Source: Dyella acidiphila
Lineage (GTDB): Bacteria; Pseudomonadota; Gammaproteobacteria; Xanthomonadales; Rhodanobacteraceae
DNA: 56,950 bases
Direction: 5' to 3'
NCBI RefSeq assembly: GCF_014863405.1
Contig: NZ_JACZZA010000018.1
Span: 1-56,950, forward strand
Of this stretch, positions 1-7,984 are shown in pieces. The translations under genes were made by a program, and so were the position numbers. The notes below the pieces were generated by a model. That model searched no databases and was not told the origin of the DNA. It worked only from the letters and a program-made list of their open reading frames with translations. Each line of letters starts with the position of its first letter. The stretch's first letter is position 1.

Positions 1-74
1 CCCTGCGAGGAAAGCACCTCGGCCTCGCGCAGCTTGTGGATGATCTCTTCGGAACTAAAGCGTTTCTTGGGCAT
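1..74 (-). CDS. IS3-family transposase OrfA, partial (N-terminus)
   Basis: Starts at ATG 74 and runs off the left edge. The 24 visible residues (MPKKRFSSEEIIHKLREAEV and on) match the first residues of the complete OrfA at 56554. OrfA supplies the helix-turn-helix DNA-binding part of the IS3 transposase. A GAGGAG ribosome binding site lies about 10 bases upstream, as in the right-hand copy. Confidence 0.85.
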   Translation of the reverse strand, partial: MPKKRFSSEEIIHKLREAEVLSSQ

Positions 75-139
75 CGTCCAGTCTCCTCGTCATAAGTCTA
101 TGAACTTTGGATCTGGACCAGAAATTTCAGGTCAGCTCA
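1..139 (-). mobile_element. Left-edge IS3-family element, 5' end only
   Basis: Positions 1-140 are the reverse complement of 56488-56627 as far as I can compare them, so the same insertion sequence sits at both window edges in opposite orientation. The end of the shared sequence places the terminus near 139, with the inverted repeat reading TGAGCTGACCTGAAATTTC outward to inward. Only the terminal repeat, leader and first codons of orfA are inside the window. IS3 elements normally begin with TGA, which fits. Confidence 0.8.
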
Positions 140-174
140 CAGCCAAGAAAAGCGTCAATATGGATGGAATATGG

Positions 175-203
175 AAAACCGCCTTGCAAGAGGCGGTTTT
201 TTT
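175..203 (+). terminator. Rho-independent terminator-like hairpin
   Basis: AAAACCGCCT (175-184) and AGGCGGTTTT (191-200) form a perfect 10-bp stem with a 6-base loop, followed by more T to 203. No intact gene lies upstream on the plus strand, so it may end transcription leaving the IS or mark a gene lost at the insertion. Nothing else is recognisable between the IS end and 457. Confidence 0.65.
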
Positions 204-493
204 GTTTCTGGGTACGGGAGGCACCTTACTCCCATGGCATAGGGTGAATCCGCCCGTCTCATCGGATTTTTGGCATGCTCCCGACAGATTCACTCCAGCC
301 CCGACAGCCACTTGCGACACGAAGCTGCGGTCGCTGGCCGGCCCAAGCATTCGAAACGAGGCATGTCGATTCCACGCCAGCCCATTCGTCGCCACTTCAA
401 ACAGGGCAAAAAGCCGCCCCATGTTGAAACCTATACTCGGCGCCCCGGCTCCCGACGATGGCACCGTGCAACGACGATCACCAGGAGACCCCG

Positions 494-1147
494 ATGACTA
501 TCACCATTACCGCCTTTGAACGTTCGCCCGATGGCGGCATGGGTCTGGCGCGCGATACGCGCGTTCGCTGGGTACTGGAAGAAGCGGGGCTGCCCTACGA
601 AGTTCGGGCTGTTTCATTCGCTGCGATGAAGGAGCCTGCGCATCTGGCCATTCATCCCTTTGGCCAGATTCCGACCTATGAGGAAGGCGATCTGGTGCTG
701 TTCGAGTCGGGCTCGATCATTTTTCACGTCGCTTCGCAGCATGCAGGTTTATTGCCGGACGAGCCGAACGCCCGCGCACGCGCCATCACCTGGATGTTTG
801 CTGCGCTCAATTCCGTGGAGCCACCGATTCTTGATTTGGTGACGGTCAGGCTCACCGAGGGCGACAAGCCCTGGAGCAAGGAACGCATGCCGCTGGTAGC
901 GAATCGCATCCGCCATCGGTTGAACCAACTTGCGGCGCGCCTGGGCGATGCGGAATGGCTGGACGGCGCGTTCAGTGCGGGCGACCTGGTCATGGTGTCG
1001 GTGCTGCTCAGGACGAGGCCGTCGGGCATTTTGAATGAATTTCCCAGCCTGGCCGCGTATGTGGCTCGAGGCGAAGCGCGCCCGGCGTATAAGCGGGCGT
1101 TTGCGGCGCAATTGGCGTTCAACACGGCTCAGCCGGCGACCGGCTGA
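494..1147 (+). CDS. Glutathione S-transferase family protein
   Basis: A 217-residue cytosolic GST-like protein. The N-terminal thioredoxin-like half (about 1-85) contains GLARDTRVRWVLEEAGLPYE, the glutathione-site segment HPFGQIPTYEEGDLVLFES with cis-proline and ES motif, then an all-helical C-terminal half. Such proteins conjugate glutathione to electrophiles or reduce peroxides; the substrate cannot be told. An in-frame ATG exists at 458, but the ATG at 494 has AGGAG at 483-487 at good spacing and begins where GST homology should start. It appears monocistronic. Confidence 0.85.
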   Translation: MTITITAFERSPDGGMGLARDTRVRWVLEEAGLPYEVRAVSFAAMKEPAHLAIHPFGQIPTYEEGDLVLFESGSIIFHVASQHAGLLPDEPNARARAITWMFAALNSVEPPILDLVTVRLTEGDKPWSKERMPLVANRIRHRLNQLAARLGDAEWLDGAFSAGDLVMVSVLLRTRPSGILNEFPSLAAYVARGEARPAYKRAFAAQLAFNTAQPATG

Positions 1148-1389
1148 GCCCATTTGCTCTGTCGCCCAAGCGGATGTAGGGCACCAACCGACACGGCTGA
1201 CGCTCACGCCGCAGCGCGTACGGAGACGATGGTATCGTGCATGCCACTAACAGGGGCACGGGTACCAGCTAATCCATTCGCCTGGCGCGGCAAAATCGCC
1301 AGAGCGCCCGGTTTGCATACCCGGAGAAAAAGCCGGCTCCTGCGACGGCCAGATCCCATCGGACCTGGCACCACTCAAGGAGCGCGCTC

Positions 1390-2148
1390 GTGGCACGTTA
1401 TGACGATGAGCTGCAATCGGCCCTACCGGATCGTGCGGCAAAGCCTTATCTGGTTCTCGTCAGCGTCGCATTGATCACGTTTTCCCTGGTGACATGTTTT
1501 GCGGTTGCCTTGCACCGTCAACTGATCACGCTGGTATTGGTCCAGGTATGCCTGCCGTGGCTTCCGATAGTGCTGAAGCTGTATTTCAAGCATCGGGGCA
1601 CGGCCGAGGAGAACGACGGCATCGTTGTCGGCACGCTGGTGGCTGCGCTCTTCGAGATCGTCGCCCTGCTCCTGCTCGCGTCTTCGCTGGCCGACCTCGT
1701 GCACGAGAACGTGGTTTTGATACCGGCCGCCCTGGTGGGGCTGTTGTGGTTGCTCGGGCTGTATGTCGCGTTCTTCGGTGGCGATGCTGACACGCGAGCG
1801 TCGCTTGCATTCAAAGATTGGTTCTTTGCGCTGTTGCTGTTCGGCATACTCGCTTTCGGTTATGGCTATGCCGCACTGAGCCTGGTCAATCGCATCGTGG
1901 ATACAGGTGCGCCGGATATCTATCACAGCCAGATCGCCGGGAAATACACCACGTCCGGTAAAAGCGGCACGCATTACTACCTCAAACTGGCAGGCGGCCC
2001 GGATCCCGGCGGCTCCAATTTGCAGGTTGGCAGCGGGCAATATGCCGCCGCGCAAGCGGGCAACGTTGTCTGCGTTGCGGTCTATCCGGGCGCGCTGGGG
2101 TTTAGATGGATGCACAGCGTTGCGTGTCCGGACCAGGCCTCGCCATGA
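1390..2148 (+). CDS. Membrane protein of unknown function
   Basis: A 252-residue protein with about five hydrophobic segments in its first 165 residues, then a soluble C-terminal region of roughly 80 residues containing GTHYYLKLAGG and a closing CVAVYPGALGFRWMHSVAC. I do not recognise the family. The GTG start at 1390 is preceded by AAGGAG at 1377-1382. The C-terminal domain probably faces the periplasm and has two cysteines that could pair. The 240 bases upstream hold no recognisable gene. Confidence 0.65.
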   Translation: MARYDDELQSALPDRAAKPYLVLVSVALITFSLVTCFAVALHRQLITLVLVQVCLPWLPIVLKLYFKHRGTAEENDGIVVGTLVAALFEIVALLLLASSLADLVHENVVLIPAALVGLLWLLGLYVAFFGGDADTRASLAFKDWFFALLLFGILAFGYGYAALSLVNRIVDTGAPDIYHSQIAGKYTTSGKSGTHYYLKLAGGPDPGGSNLQVGSGQYAAAQAGNVVCVAVYPGALGFRWMHSVACPDQASP

Positions 2149-2188
2149 CACGAGGCCGATGCCACTCGCACTGCGCTCGTCATTCGGT

Positions 2189-3118
2189 TTAGTGCGCGCG
2201 CAAGTCGAGCGTCCAGGTTTGTCCGACCAGATCCTTGCCAAAGGAATGGTGCCGATTTTCTTCGACCAGCACGAAACCAAACGCCTGATAGATTTTTCGT
2301 GCGGAGACCAAGTTGTCGTTGGTCCATAAGGTCAGCGTTTTATAGCCAAGCTCGCGCGCCCGCTCGATGCATCGATGGACCAGACGTGATCCAACACCGA
2401 GCCCGCGCGCGGAGGGTTCCACGTAAAGCAGGCGCAGCTTGGCAACCTCGGCATCCTGGCTTTTCATCAGAAAAATGGAACCCATCACCTCGCCATGATG
2501 TTCGGCCACCCAGGCATCTTCACGCGCGGGATCAAAGTATTTGGCGAAGTCGCCCAGGATCTGCGCAACCAGGCCTTCATAGGTCCAATCCCAACCATAT
2601 TCCTGCTGATAAAGCAGTGCTTGCCGATGCGTGATCCAGCCCAGATCGCCCACCTTCAACGATCGCAGTTGCACCTCATCGGGGGATGCCTTGGTTCCCG
2701 ACAGCAAGGTCTGGATTTCGTAGAGGTTCGCCGCCAACCGTTGCTGATGATGCGCAGGCAGCGGCGATACCAGATCCTCGATCTGCGCCTGCGTGCCCGC
2801 GTTCAACTGCTGAAAGGTCTGCTTGCCCTTCGCGGTCAGCGACAACAGTTTGTGCTTGCCGTGTTCGGGGCTGATCCGGCTTTTCACTAATCCGGTTTCC
2901 TGGAATCGCGCCACGATCCGGCTGATATGCGCCTTGTCCATGCCCAAGCTGCGGATGATGTCTGCCGCGGTCTGCTCCGGGATGTTTGCCAGCTCATAGA
3001 GCACGCGCCCCTCGGCCAAGGTGAATGCGCTGCCGGGAAGAAATTTGGAGAGCAGGCCGATATGGCGCGTGTAGAAGCGGTTGAAGCTTCTGACCCGATC
3101 GACGAGGTGGGATTGCAT
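2189..3118 (-). CDS. MarR-type regulator fused to a GNAT acetyltransferase
   Basis: A 309-residue two-domain protein. Residues 1-145 form a MarR winged helix (TAADIIRSLGMDKAHISRIV recognition region, then a wing with HGKHKLLSLTAKGK). Residues about 150-309 form a GNAT fold with the acetyl-CoA loop near VEPSARGLGVGSRLVHRCIE and a C-terminal ARKIYQAFGF. The fusion suggests a sensor-regulator whose acetyltransferase half modifies a small molecule or protein; the substrate is unknown. A perfect palindrome 11 bases upstream of the start codon predicts autoregulation. The next gene on this strand lies off-window, so no target other than itself is evident. Confidence 0.88.
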   Translation of the reverse strand: MQSHLVDRVRSFNRFYTRHIGLLSKFLPGSAFTLAEGRVLYELANIPEQTAADIIRSLGMDKAHISRIVARFQETGLVKSRISPEHGKHKLLSLTAKGKQTFQQLNAGTQAQIEDLVSPLPAHHQQRLAANLYEIQTLLSGTKASPDEVQLRSLKVGDLGWITHRQALLYQQEYGWDWTYEGLVAQILGDFAKYFDPAREDAWVAEHHGEVMGSIFLMKSQDAEVAKLRLLYVEPSARGLGVGSRLVHRCIERARELGYKTLTLWTNDNLVSARKIYQAFGFVLVEENRHHSFGKDLVGQTWTLDLRAH

Positions 3119-3128
3119 GGGCTGCGTC

Positions 3129-3153
3129 CTATGTTGTCAGATACAACATAGGT
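3129..3153. promoter_or_regulatory. Predicted MarR operator
   Basis: CCTATGTTGT (3129-3138), a 5-base spacer, and ACAACATAGG (3144-3153) form a perfect 10+10 palindrome just upstream of the MarR-GNAT start codon. The size and position are typical of a MarR dimer site that blocks its own promoter. Confidence 0.75.
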
Positions 3154-3248
3154 CAAGGCTGCCGCTTGTGCAATGCCCCTGGAAGACCGGCCCGGCGGGG
3201 TCTCCGATAATTTTGAGCGGGATTACATCCTATTAACGAACTTGTCGG

Positions 3249-3365
3249 TATAGTTACCTCCATGTCGTGAGACATCAGTCCCGCCGCTGGGTCTGGCCTC
3301 CCCTCCCGCCCCAGCAAACAAGATGGATGACCCTGAAGCCCGCAGGCTCCCCTTGCGGGCTTTTT
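3249..3365 (+). ncRNA. Candidate small RNA with its own terminator
   Basis: The 417-base gap before dbpA holds a possible -10 box (TATAGT, 3249-3254), a small hairpin ATGTC-GTGA-GACAT with a GNRA loop (3262-3275), a pyrimidine-rich stretch, and a strong intrinsic terminator at 3336-3365. No ORF lies upstream on this strand for the terminator to serve, so a ~100-nt sRNA from about 3261 to 3365 is the simplest reading. A good -35 box is not visible, and I do not match it to a known RNA family. Confidence 0.4.
3336..3365 (+). terminator. Rho-independent terminator upstream of dbpA
   Basis: AAGCCCGCA (3336-3344) pairs perfectly with TGCGGGCTT (3354-3362), followed by T to 3365. It faces the dbpA direction but ends 206 bases before that gene, so it ends a separate short transcript or acts as a leader attenuator. 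Confidence 0.75.
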
Positions 3366-3571
3366 AATGCCGGTATCATGTAAGGCCTTTCGTCGCCGGC
3401 TCCCGGCACCCATCGCTGTTCAACGGCCTCCAGGCCGATCCAGGAAACCCCGCCGGGCCCGCGTGATAGCGGTTTGCTTATGCCTGCGGGGCTCTCGTAT
3501 CGCGCCAACCAGCAGCCCACCAAGGGATAGCTGGATCTGGAATACCGCAGGCAGCCCACTCGCGATTCGAT

Positions 3572-4951
3572 ATGACTGCCTTCAATACCCTGCCCCTGAA
3601 GCCCGAGCTGCTCGCCAGCGTTGAAACGCTCGGCTACCGCCAAATGACGCCGATCCAGGCGCAAAGCCTTCCGGCCATGCTGGAGGGGCGCGATGTGATC
3701 GCCCAGGCCCAGACCGGCAGCGGCAAGACCGCAGCATTCGGCCTGAGCCTGCTGCAAACGCTGAGCGTGGAAACCATCCGCCTGCAGGTGCTGGTGCTTT
3801 GCCCTACGCGCGAGCTGGCCGATCAGGTAAGCAAGGCCATTCGCAAGCTCGCCGCGAATATTCCCAACGTGAAACTGCTGACTCTGTGCGGCGGCATGCC
3901 GCTGGGGCCGCAGTTGGCCTCGCTGACGCACGATCCGCATATCGTGGTGGGCACGCCCGGCCGCGTGCAGGAACATCTCAAGCGCGGCAGCCTGCATGGC
4001 GGCGGCATCAAGGTGCTGGTGCTGGACGAGGCCGACCGCATGCTGGACATGGGCTTCAGCGAAGCGATCGATGACATCGTGGGGCGCATTGCCAAGCATC
4101 ACCAGACACTGCTGTTTTCAGCCACCTACCCTGCCGCCATCCGCGAAGTCAGTGCGCGCGTGCAACGCGAGCCGGTGGAAATCACCGTGGAAGCGCCGGC
4201 GCAGGCCAAGGCGGCGATCGAGCAGCAATTCGTCGAGGTGGATCCCGCCCGCAAGCTCGATGCCCTGGCTCAATTGCTCAGCGGCGAACGCGGCCAGCAT
4301 GCACTGGTGTTCTGCAATATGCGGCGCGATGTGGATGCGGTGGCGGAAGAACTGGATCGCCGCGGTTTCTCTGCGCTGGCCCTGCATGGCGACATGGAAC
4401 AACGCGATCGCGACGAAGTGCTGGTGCAGTTCGCCAACCGCAGCTGCGCCGTGCTGGTGGCCACCGATGTGGCAGCGCGCGGACTGGACATCACCGCCTT
4501 GCCGCTGGTGATCAGCTACGACGTGGCGCACGATCCCGATACGCATACCCACCGCATCGGCCGTACCGGCCGGGCCGGGCAAACCGGCCTGGCCATCACG
4601 CTGAGCACGCCGCGCGAATTGCCCAAAACCGAAAACATCGAACAAGCGCTCGGCCAGCCGCTGCCGTGGCGTGCGCTGAATGTGTCGGCGCCACGCGGCA
4701 AGACCCTGAACCTGGCACCGATGAAAACCCTGGTGATCGATGCCGGCCGCCAGGACAAGCTGCGCCCCGGCGACATCCTCGGCGCCTTGACCGGTGATGC
4801 AGGCCTGGACGCCAACGACGTCGGCAAGATCGATGTTTTCGCCACGCGCGCCTACGTGGCGATCAGCCGGCCGCTGGCCAACAAGGCGCTGGAACGCCTG
4901 CGCGCCGGCAAGGTCAAGGGACGCAATTTCCGCATCCGCACGCTGCGCTGA
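3572..4951 (+). CDS. dbpA: ATP-dependent RNA helicase DbpA
   Basis: A 459-residue DEAD-box helicase. The Q motif is at 22-29 (YRQMTPIQ), Walker A AQTGSGKT at 46-53, DEAD at 152-155, SAT at 183-185 and HRIGRTGR at about 327-334. The C-terminal ~75 residues (from KTLVIDAGRQDKLRPGDILG) are the DbpA RNA-binding domain, which in the characterised enzyme recognises hairpin 92 of 23S rRNA during 50S assembly. Length matches E. coli DbpA. No strong Shine-Dalgarno sequence precedes the ATG. The gene stands alone with its own terminator. Confidence 0.93.
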   Translation: MTAFNTLPLKPELLASVETLGYRQMTPIQAQSLPAMLEGRDVIAQAQTGSGKTAAFGLSLLQTLSVETIRLQVLVLCPTRELADQVSKAIRKLAANIPNVKLLTLCGGMPLGPQLASLTHDPHIVVGTPGRVQEHLKRGSLHGGGIKVLVLDEADRMLDMGFSEAIDDIVGRIAKHHQTLLFSATYPAAIREVSARVQREPVEITVEAPAQAKAAIEQQFVEVDPARKLDALAQLLSGERGQHALVFCNMRRDVDAVAEELDRRGFSALALHGDMEQRDRDEVLVQFANRSCAVLVATDVAARGLDITALPLVISYDVAHDPDTHTHRIGRTGRAGQTGLAITLSTPRELPKTENIEQALGQPLPWRALNVSAPRGKTLNLAPMKTLVIDAGRQDKLRPGDILGALTGDAGLDANDVGKIDVFATRAYVAISRPLANKALERLRAGKVKGRNFRIRTLR

Positions 4952-4958
4952 TCAGGGC

Positions 4959-4982
4959 GCGGCTAGCGCGGCCGCTTTTTTT
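4959..4982 (+). terminator. Terminator after dbpA
   Basis: GCGGC (4959-4963) and GCCGC (4971-4975) form a short GC stem followed by seven T residues. It overlaps the stop codon of the convergent small gene on the other strand. Confidence 0.55.
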
Positions 4983-5145
4983 CGGCCTTGGGCTTTTCTG
5001 GCGCCGTGCCGGGATGCGTCGCATCGCGGGCAAAACTGTTGGTCGATTTAAAATCCTTGGCCTGCTCGACGACAGAAACAACTTTGGCGCCGGAATAAAC
5101 TGAATGGATGGTCGCGGCCGTTAAGGGTTTGGATGTGTCGCTCAT
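4963..5145 (-). CDS. Small hydrophilic protein of unknown function
   Basis: A 60-residue protein (MSDTSKPLTAATIHSVYSGA at the N-terminus) with a basic, proline- and lysine-rich tail (PEKPKAEKKRPR). No domain is recognised. An in-frame ATG exists at 5229, but the extra 28 residues are unlike the rest, so 5145 is preferred. It may be a small DNA- or RNA-associated protein given the charged tail, but that is a guess. Confidence 0.5.
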   Translation of the reverse strand: MSDTSKPLTAATIHSVYSGAKVVSVVEQAKDFKSTNSFARDATHPGTAPEKPKAEKKRPR

Positions 5146-5243
5146 TCGAACGTCCAGCTCATTACTGAAAGAATCGTTCACTCTACTCCTAATGGGCCCC
5201 CTTACGCAGGCGGGGGTCTGCGCGGCCACCCGGGCCCGTTTTT

Positions 5244-6002
5244 TTATTTCAGCAGGAACAAACCCACGGTCAGCGCCACCCCGATAGCTACGATCGCGAT
5301 ACGCAGTACTTTCTCGTTGACCCGGTGCAGTAAGTGCGCACCGAGCTGGCCGCCCACGATCGCCGGAATCGCCACACAGCCGATCAAGGGCCAGGGCAGC
5401 GTCCGCGCCTGCACCAGGAAGATCGCCACGGCCGACGCATTCATCACCGCCGCCAGCACGTTTTTGGTCGCCCCTGCCACCCGCACGCCAAGGCCGGCGG
5501 CGGTCAGCGCGGCCAGCATCAAGATGCCGATGCCGCCGCCGAAATAACCGCCGTAGATGGCAATGCAGAACTGCACCAGCATGGCGGCGTGCCGGCCCAG
5601 CGCCGGCTTTGCGCCATGGGCAGCGGGTTTTCTGAAAAAGCTGCCCCAGGCAAACACCACCGTGGCGAACAACACCAGGAACGGCACCAGCCGGGTAAAG
5701 ACGCTCACCGGGGTTACCAGCAACAACACCGCGCCCAAGGCGCCGCCGACCAGGCTGATGCCGAACAGCATGCGGAACGACAAGCCTTCGGCGCCCGCCA
5801 CATCCGCGCGGCCGGCCAGTCCCGTGGTGACCTGCCCGGGAAACAGGGCGATGGTGGAGGCGATATTGGCCAGGCGCGGATCGAGGCCGGCAAACAACAA
5901 GGCTGGAAAGGTGAGAAAGGAGCCCCCGCCGGCCAGCGCGTTCTGCACGCCGGCAACCAATGACGCAAGCATCAACAGCAGCCAGGACTCATTCGGATGC
6001 AT
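5244..6002 (-). CDS. TSUP (TauE/SafE) family permease
   Basis: A 252-residue polytopic membrane protein with eight or so hydrophobic segments. It has the family's duplicated signature: an N-terminal GVQNALAGGGSFLTFPALLF and a matching second-half IYGGYFGGGIGILMLAALTA. TSUP proteins export or import small sulfur- or carbon-containing anions such as sulfite or sulfoacetate; the substrate is not predictable. It starts at ATG 6002 and is not obviously in an operon. Confidence 0.9.
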   Translation of the reverse strand: MHPNESWLLLMLASLVAGVQNALAGGGSFLTFPALLFAGLDPRLANIASTIALFPGQVTTGLAGRADVAGAEGLSFRMLFGISLVGGALGAVLLLVTPVSVFTRLVPFLVLFATVVFAWGSFFRKPAAHGAKPALGRHAAMLVQFCIAIYGGYFGGGIGILMLAALTAAGLGVRVAGATKNVLAAVMNASAVAIFLVQARTLPWPLIGCVAIPAIVGGQLGAHLLHRVNEKVLRIAIVAIGVALTVGLFLLK

Positions 6003-6087
6003 AAGAGATCAGGACGTCGCTAAGCGGGTCCGGCCATAGTGCCTGTCCGGACCCACGTCTGGAAATCCCAGCCGCGCCCCGCTGCCT

Positions 6088-6756
6088 TCACTCCCGCTCA
6101 AACCGCGCAATCTCCTCCAGCATCGCCTCGGCCCGCTTCACGCTGTTGCCGGCGAAGCTGTCTTCCAGCTGGCGGCGAAATCCCAGCCGGCAAATCAGCG
6201 CATAGGCGATCCCGACAAACACCAGCGACAGCACCGCGCACGGCAGCAGCCAGGTGAGGGAATGCGACAGCTGGCTCCACAAGTCGACCCCGGCGCGATC
6301 CGCCGCGTACTGGAACAACATCAGCATCGCCGGAATCCAGATCAGGCTGCCGAGCACGGCAAATACCGGTGCTTCCACCTTCACCCGCCATGCACGCAAC
6401 TGGGCAAGACGACGCTGGATCTCCAGCACCGGGGCGGCATAGTCGATGGTCTGCGCCAGCGACAACACGCGCGCCGGAAAAATGATCGCCAAGGTGCCGA
6501 AAACCTGCATGGCGATGCCGCACGCCATCGCCTGCCAGATATGCAGATGGCTGGACCAGAACCCGATCCCCCACAGCGCCATGGCAATGCCCAGCAGTAA
6601 TTGCAACGACTGCCCCCACAGCAGCGGGCGCACGCCGCGGCGCAGCCGCTCCGCCTGATGGGTGCGGAAAATCTGCCAACTCAGCGTCTGCTGCTGCGCC
6701 AGCTGCTGATTGAGCGCCAGCCACGCCTGTTTCATCTCGTCCAGTTCCATATTCAT
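6088..6756 (-). CDS. Membrane partner of the adjacent ECF sigma factor
   Basis: A 222-residue protein. A cytoplasmic N-terminal segment (MNMELDEMKQAWLALNQQLA) precedes two paired hydrophobic stretches, and a charged C-terminal tail ends in EAMLEEIARFERE. Its start codon overlaps the sigma factor stop codon as ATGA (6753-6756), so the two are translationally coupled. That arrangement is typical of an ECF sigma factor and its membrane anti-sigma factor. It lacks a recognisable zinc anti-sigma motif, so the anti-sigma role is inferred from position only. Confidence 0.65.
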   Translation of the reverse strand: MNMELDEMKQAWLALNQQLAQQQTLSWQIFRTHQAERLRRGVRPLLWGQSLQLLLGIAMALWGIGFWSSHLHIWQAMACGIAMQVFGTLAIIFPARVLSLAQTIDYAAPVLEIQRRLAQLRAWRVKVEAPVFAVLGSLIWIPAMLMLFQYAADRAGVDLWSQLSHSLTWLLPCAVLSLVFVGIAYALICRLGFRRQLEDSFAGNSVKRAEAMLEEIARFERE

Positions 6757-7277
6757 GCTCCCGCCATGGCCGCGCCGGTCATTTGCCCGCGCAGCGTTTG
6801 TTTGATGCGGCCGATCTTGGTGGCCACGTTGGTTTCGCTGATGCCGAGAATGTCGGCGATCTCCGCATAGCTCTTGTCTTCCAGATAAAGCAGGATCAGC
6901 GCGCGATTGAGCGCATCGAGCTGGCCGATAAAGGCATACAGCGCAGCCAGCCGCTCATCGGCTTCGGGCAGCGGATCGGCGTGCAGGCTGTCCAGGTGAT
7001 GTTGTTCCAGCGGTTCCAGCCTGCCGCTGCCGGGGCCGCTGGTTTTGCGCAGCTGCGAAATCGCCACATTCAGCGCCACGCGATACAGCCAGGTCGAAAA
7101 CTTCGCCTTGCCCGGATCGAAGCGGGCGAACGAGCGCCAGGCCTGCAGGCCGATCTCCTGCGCCAGGTCGCGCCGGTCTTCGGCATGCTGCGCATACAGC
7201 CCGGCCACTTTGAACACGATGCCCTCGTGCTCGCGCAGCAGGTCCTGGAAATGTCGGCGGTCGGCGCGGTTGCTCAT
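6753..7277 (-). CDS. ECF-type RNA polymerase sigma factor
   Basis: A 174-residue sigma-70 family protein. Region 2 spans about residues 15-80 (DRRDLAQEIGLQAWRSFARF, then FSTWLYRVALNVAISQLR) and region 4 spans about 105-165 with the helix-turn-helix SYAEIADILGISETNVATKI. An upstream in-frame start at 7373 would add a 32-residue extension unlike the family, so ATG 7277 is chosen. It is divergent from the Fur-box promoter of the siderophore operon, about 95 bases away, so the two may share iron control. The target regulon is not visible. Confidence 0.88.
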   Translation of the reverse strand: MSNRADRRHFQDLLREHEGIVFKVAGLYAQHAEDRRDLAQEIGLQAWRSFARFDPGKAKFSTWLYRVALNVAISQLRKTSGPGSGRLEPLEQHHLDSLHADPLPEADERLAALYAFIGQLDALNRALILLYLEDKSYAEIADILGISETNVATKIGRIKQTLRGQMTGAAMAGA

Positions 7278-7354
7278 GTCCCCATGATTCGCTGTGAAGG
7301 GAAAAAAATCACAGCCCCAAGGGCGGCCCGCCAGCGACCCAGCCCGGCAGCGGG

Positions 7355-7390
7355 TTGACATACTTTTCACCAATGAGAATAATTCCCATT
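7355..7390 (+). promoter_or_regulatory. Strong promoter overlapped by a Fur box
   Basis: A consensus -35 TTGACA (7355-7360) is 17 bases from AATAAT (7378-7383). Over the -10 lies the near-perfect 9-1-9 palindrome AATGAGAAT (7372-7380), A, ATTCCCATT (7382-7390), with one mismatched pair. This is a typical Fur box in this group. Iron-loaded Fur bound here would block RNA polymerase on the siderophore operon. Confidence 0.85.
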
Positions 7391-7463
7391 AACTAATTGT
7401 CATATACCGCCGATCGCGCTGCGCCAAGGAGCACCGCGAGGCGGCCGACTGGGACTCCGCTGC

Positions 7464-7742
7464 ATGATGATCTGCGCTTTTTTGCTGGGCTTTTTGGGCG
7501 CAGTGGCGATCTACCTCACCCATCCCCAGCAGCGCCTGCTGGGCCGTCCGCTGACGGCCACGGCCCGGCTGGCCGGCATGGCGCTGATTGTTGCCAGCGT
7601 ATGGAGCTGGTGCGCGGCGGGTGGCGTGGCCGCGGGTGTAAGCGGCGCGCTGACCTCGCTGATGCTGGCCTGGGTGGCGCTGCCCTATGCCGCCTGGTGG
7701 CGCAACAAGCAGCTCGCCACGCTCAGGAAAGGATCGCCATGA
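7464..7742 (+). CDS. DUF3325-like small membrane protein of an iron-uptake operon
   Basis: A 92-residue protein with three hydrophobic segments (CAFLLGFLGAVAIYL, LAGMALIVASVWSWCAAGG, LTSLMLAWVALPYAAWW). The conserved-looking HPQQRLLGRPL after the first segment and the gene order before DUF3649-like and PepSY genes point to DUF3325. Function is unknown; the family occurs beside TonB siderophore receptors. It is the first gene after the Fur-box promoter, and its stop overlaps the next start as ATGA. Confidence 0.65.
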   Translation: MMICAFLLGFLGAVAIYLTHPQQRLLGRPLTATARLAGMALIVASVWSWCAAGGVAAGVSGALTSLMLAWVALPYAAWWRNKQLATLRKGSP

Positions 7743-7984
7743 TCGGTCGCTGCGTGGCCGGCGTGCTGCTCGGTTTTCCCCTCGCTGCGGCGCTGCTGCG
7801 CCTGTTCCTGCACGCGCTGCCCAACGATGGCGCGGATTGGCTGATCCCGGTGCTGATTCTGTTTTTTCCGTTGTGGATGGCCTTGATCAGCGGCGCCTTC
7901 GCCTTTCGCAACGCCGGGCGTGCATGGGTGACGCTGGGCAGCGCGACTATCGCGGCGTTTTTCGCCTTGTGGCTGGCCCGATGA
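7739..7984 (+). CDS. DUF3649-like small iron-uptake membrane protein
   Basis: An 81-residue protein with three hydrophobic segments. It contains PLWMALISGAFAFRNAGRAW, a motif I associate with DUF3649 / iron uptake proteins. It is coupled to both neighbours by ATGA overlaps (7739-7742 and 7981-7984), so the three genes must be one transcript. The role in iron uptake is inferred from the operon. Confidence 0.65.
   Translation: MIGRCVAGVLLGFPLAAALLRLFLHALPNDGADWLIPVLILFFPLWMALISGAFAFRNAGRAWVTLGSATIAAFFALWLAR

Noticed and set aside
34-519. 161-codon frame at the left edge
   Set aside because: It begins in the antisense of the IS leader, crosses the terminator hairpin and overlaps the GST start; no support as a gene.
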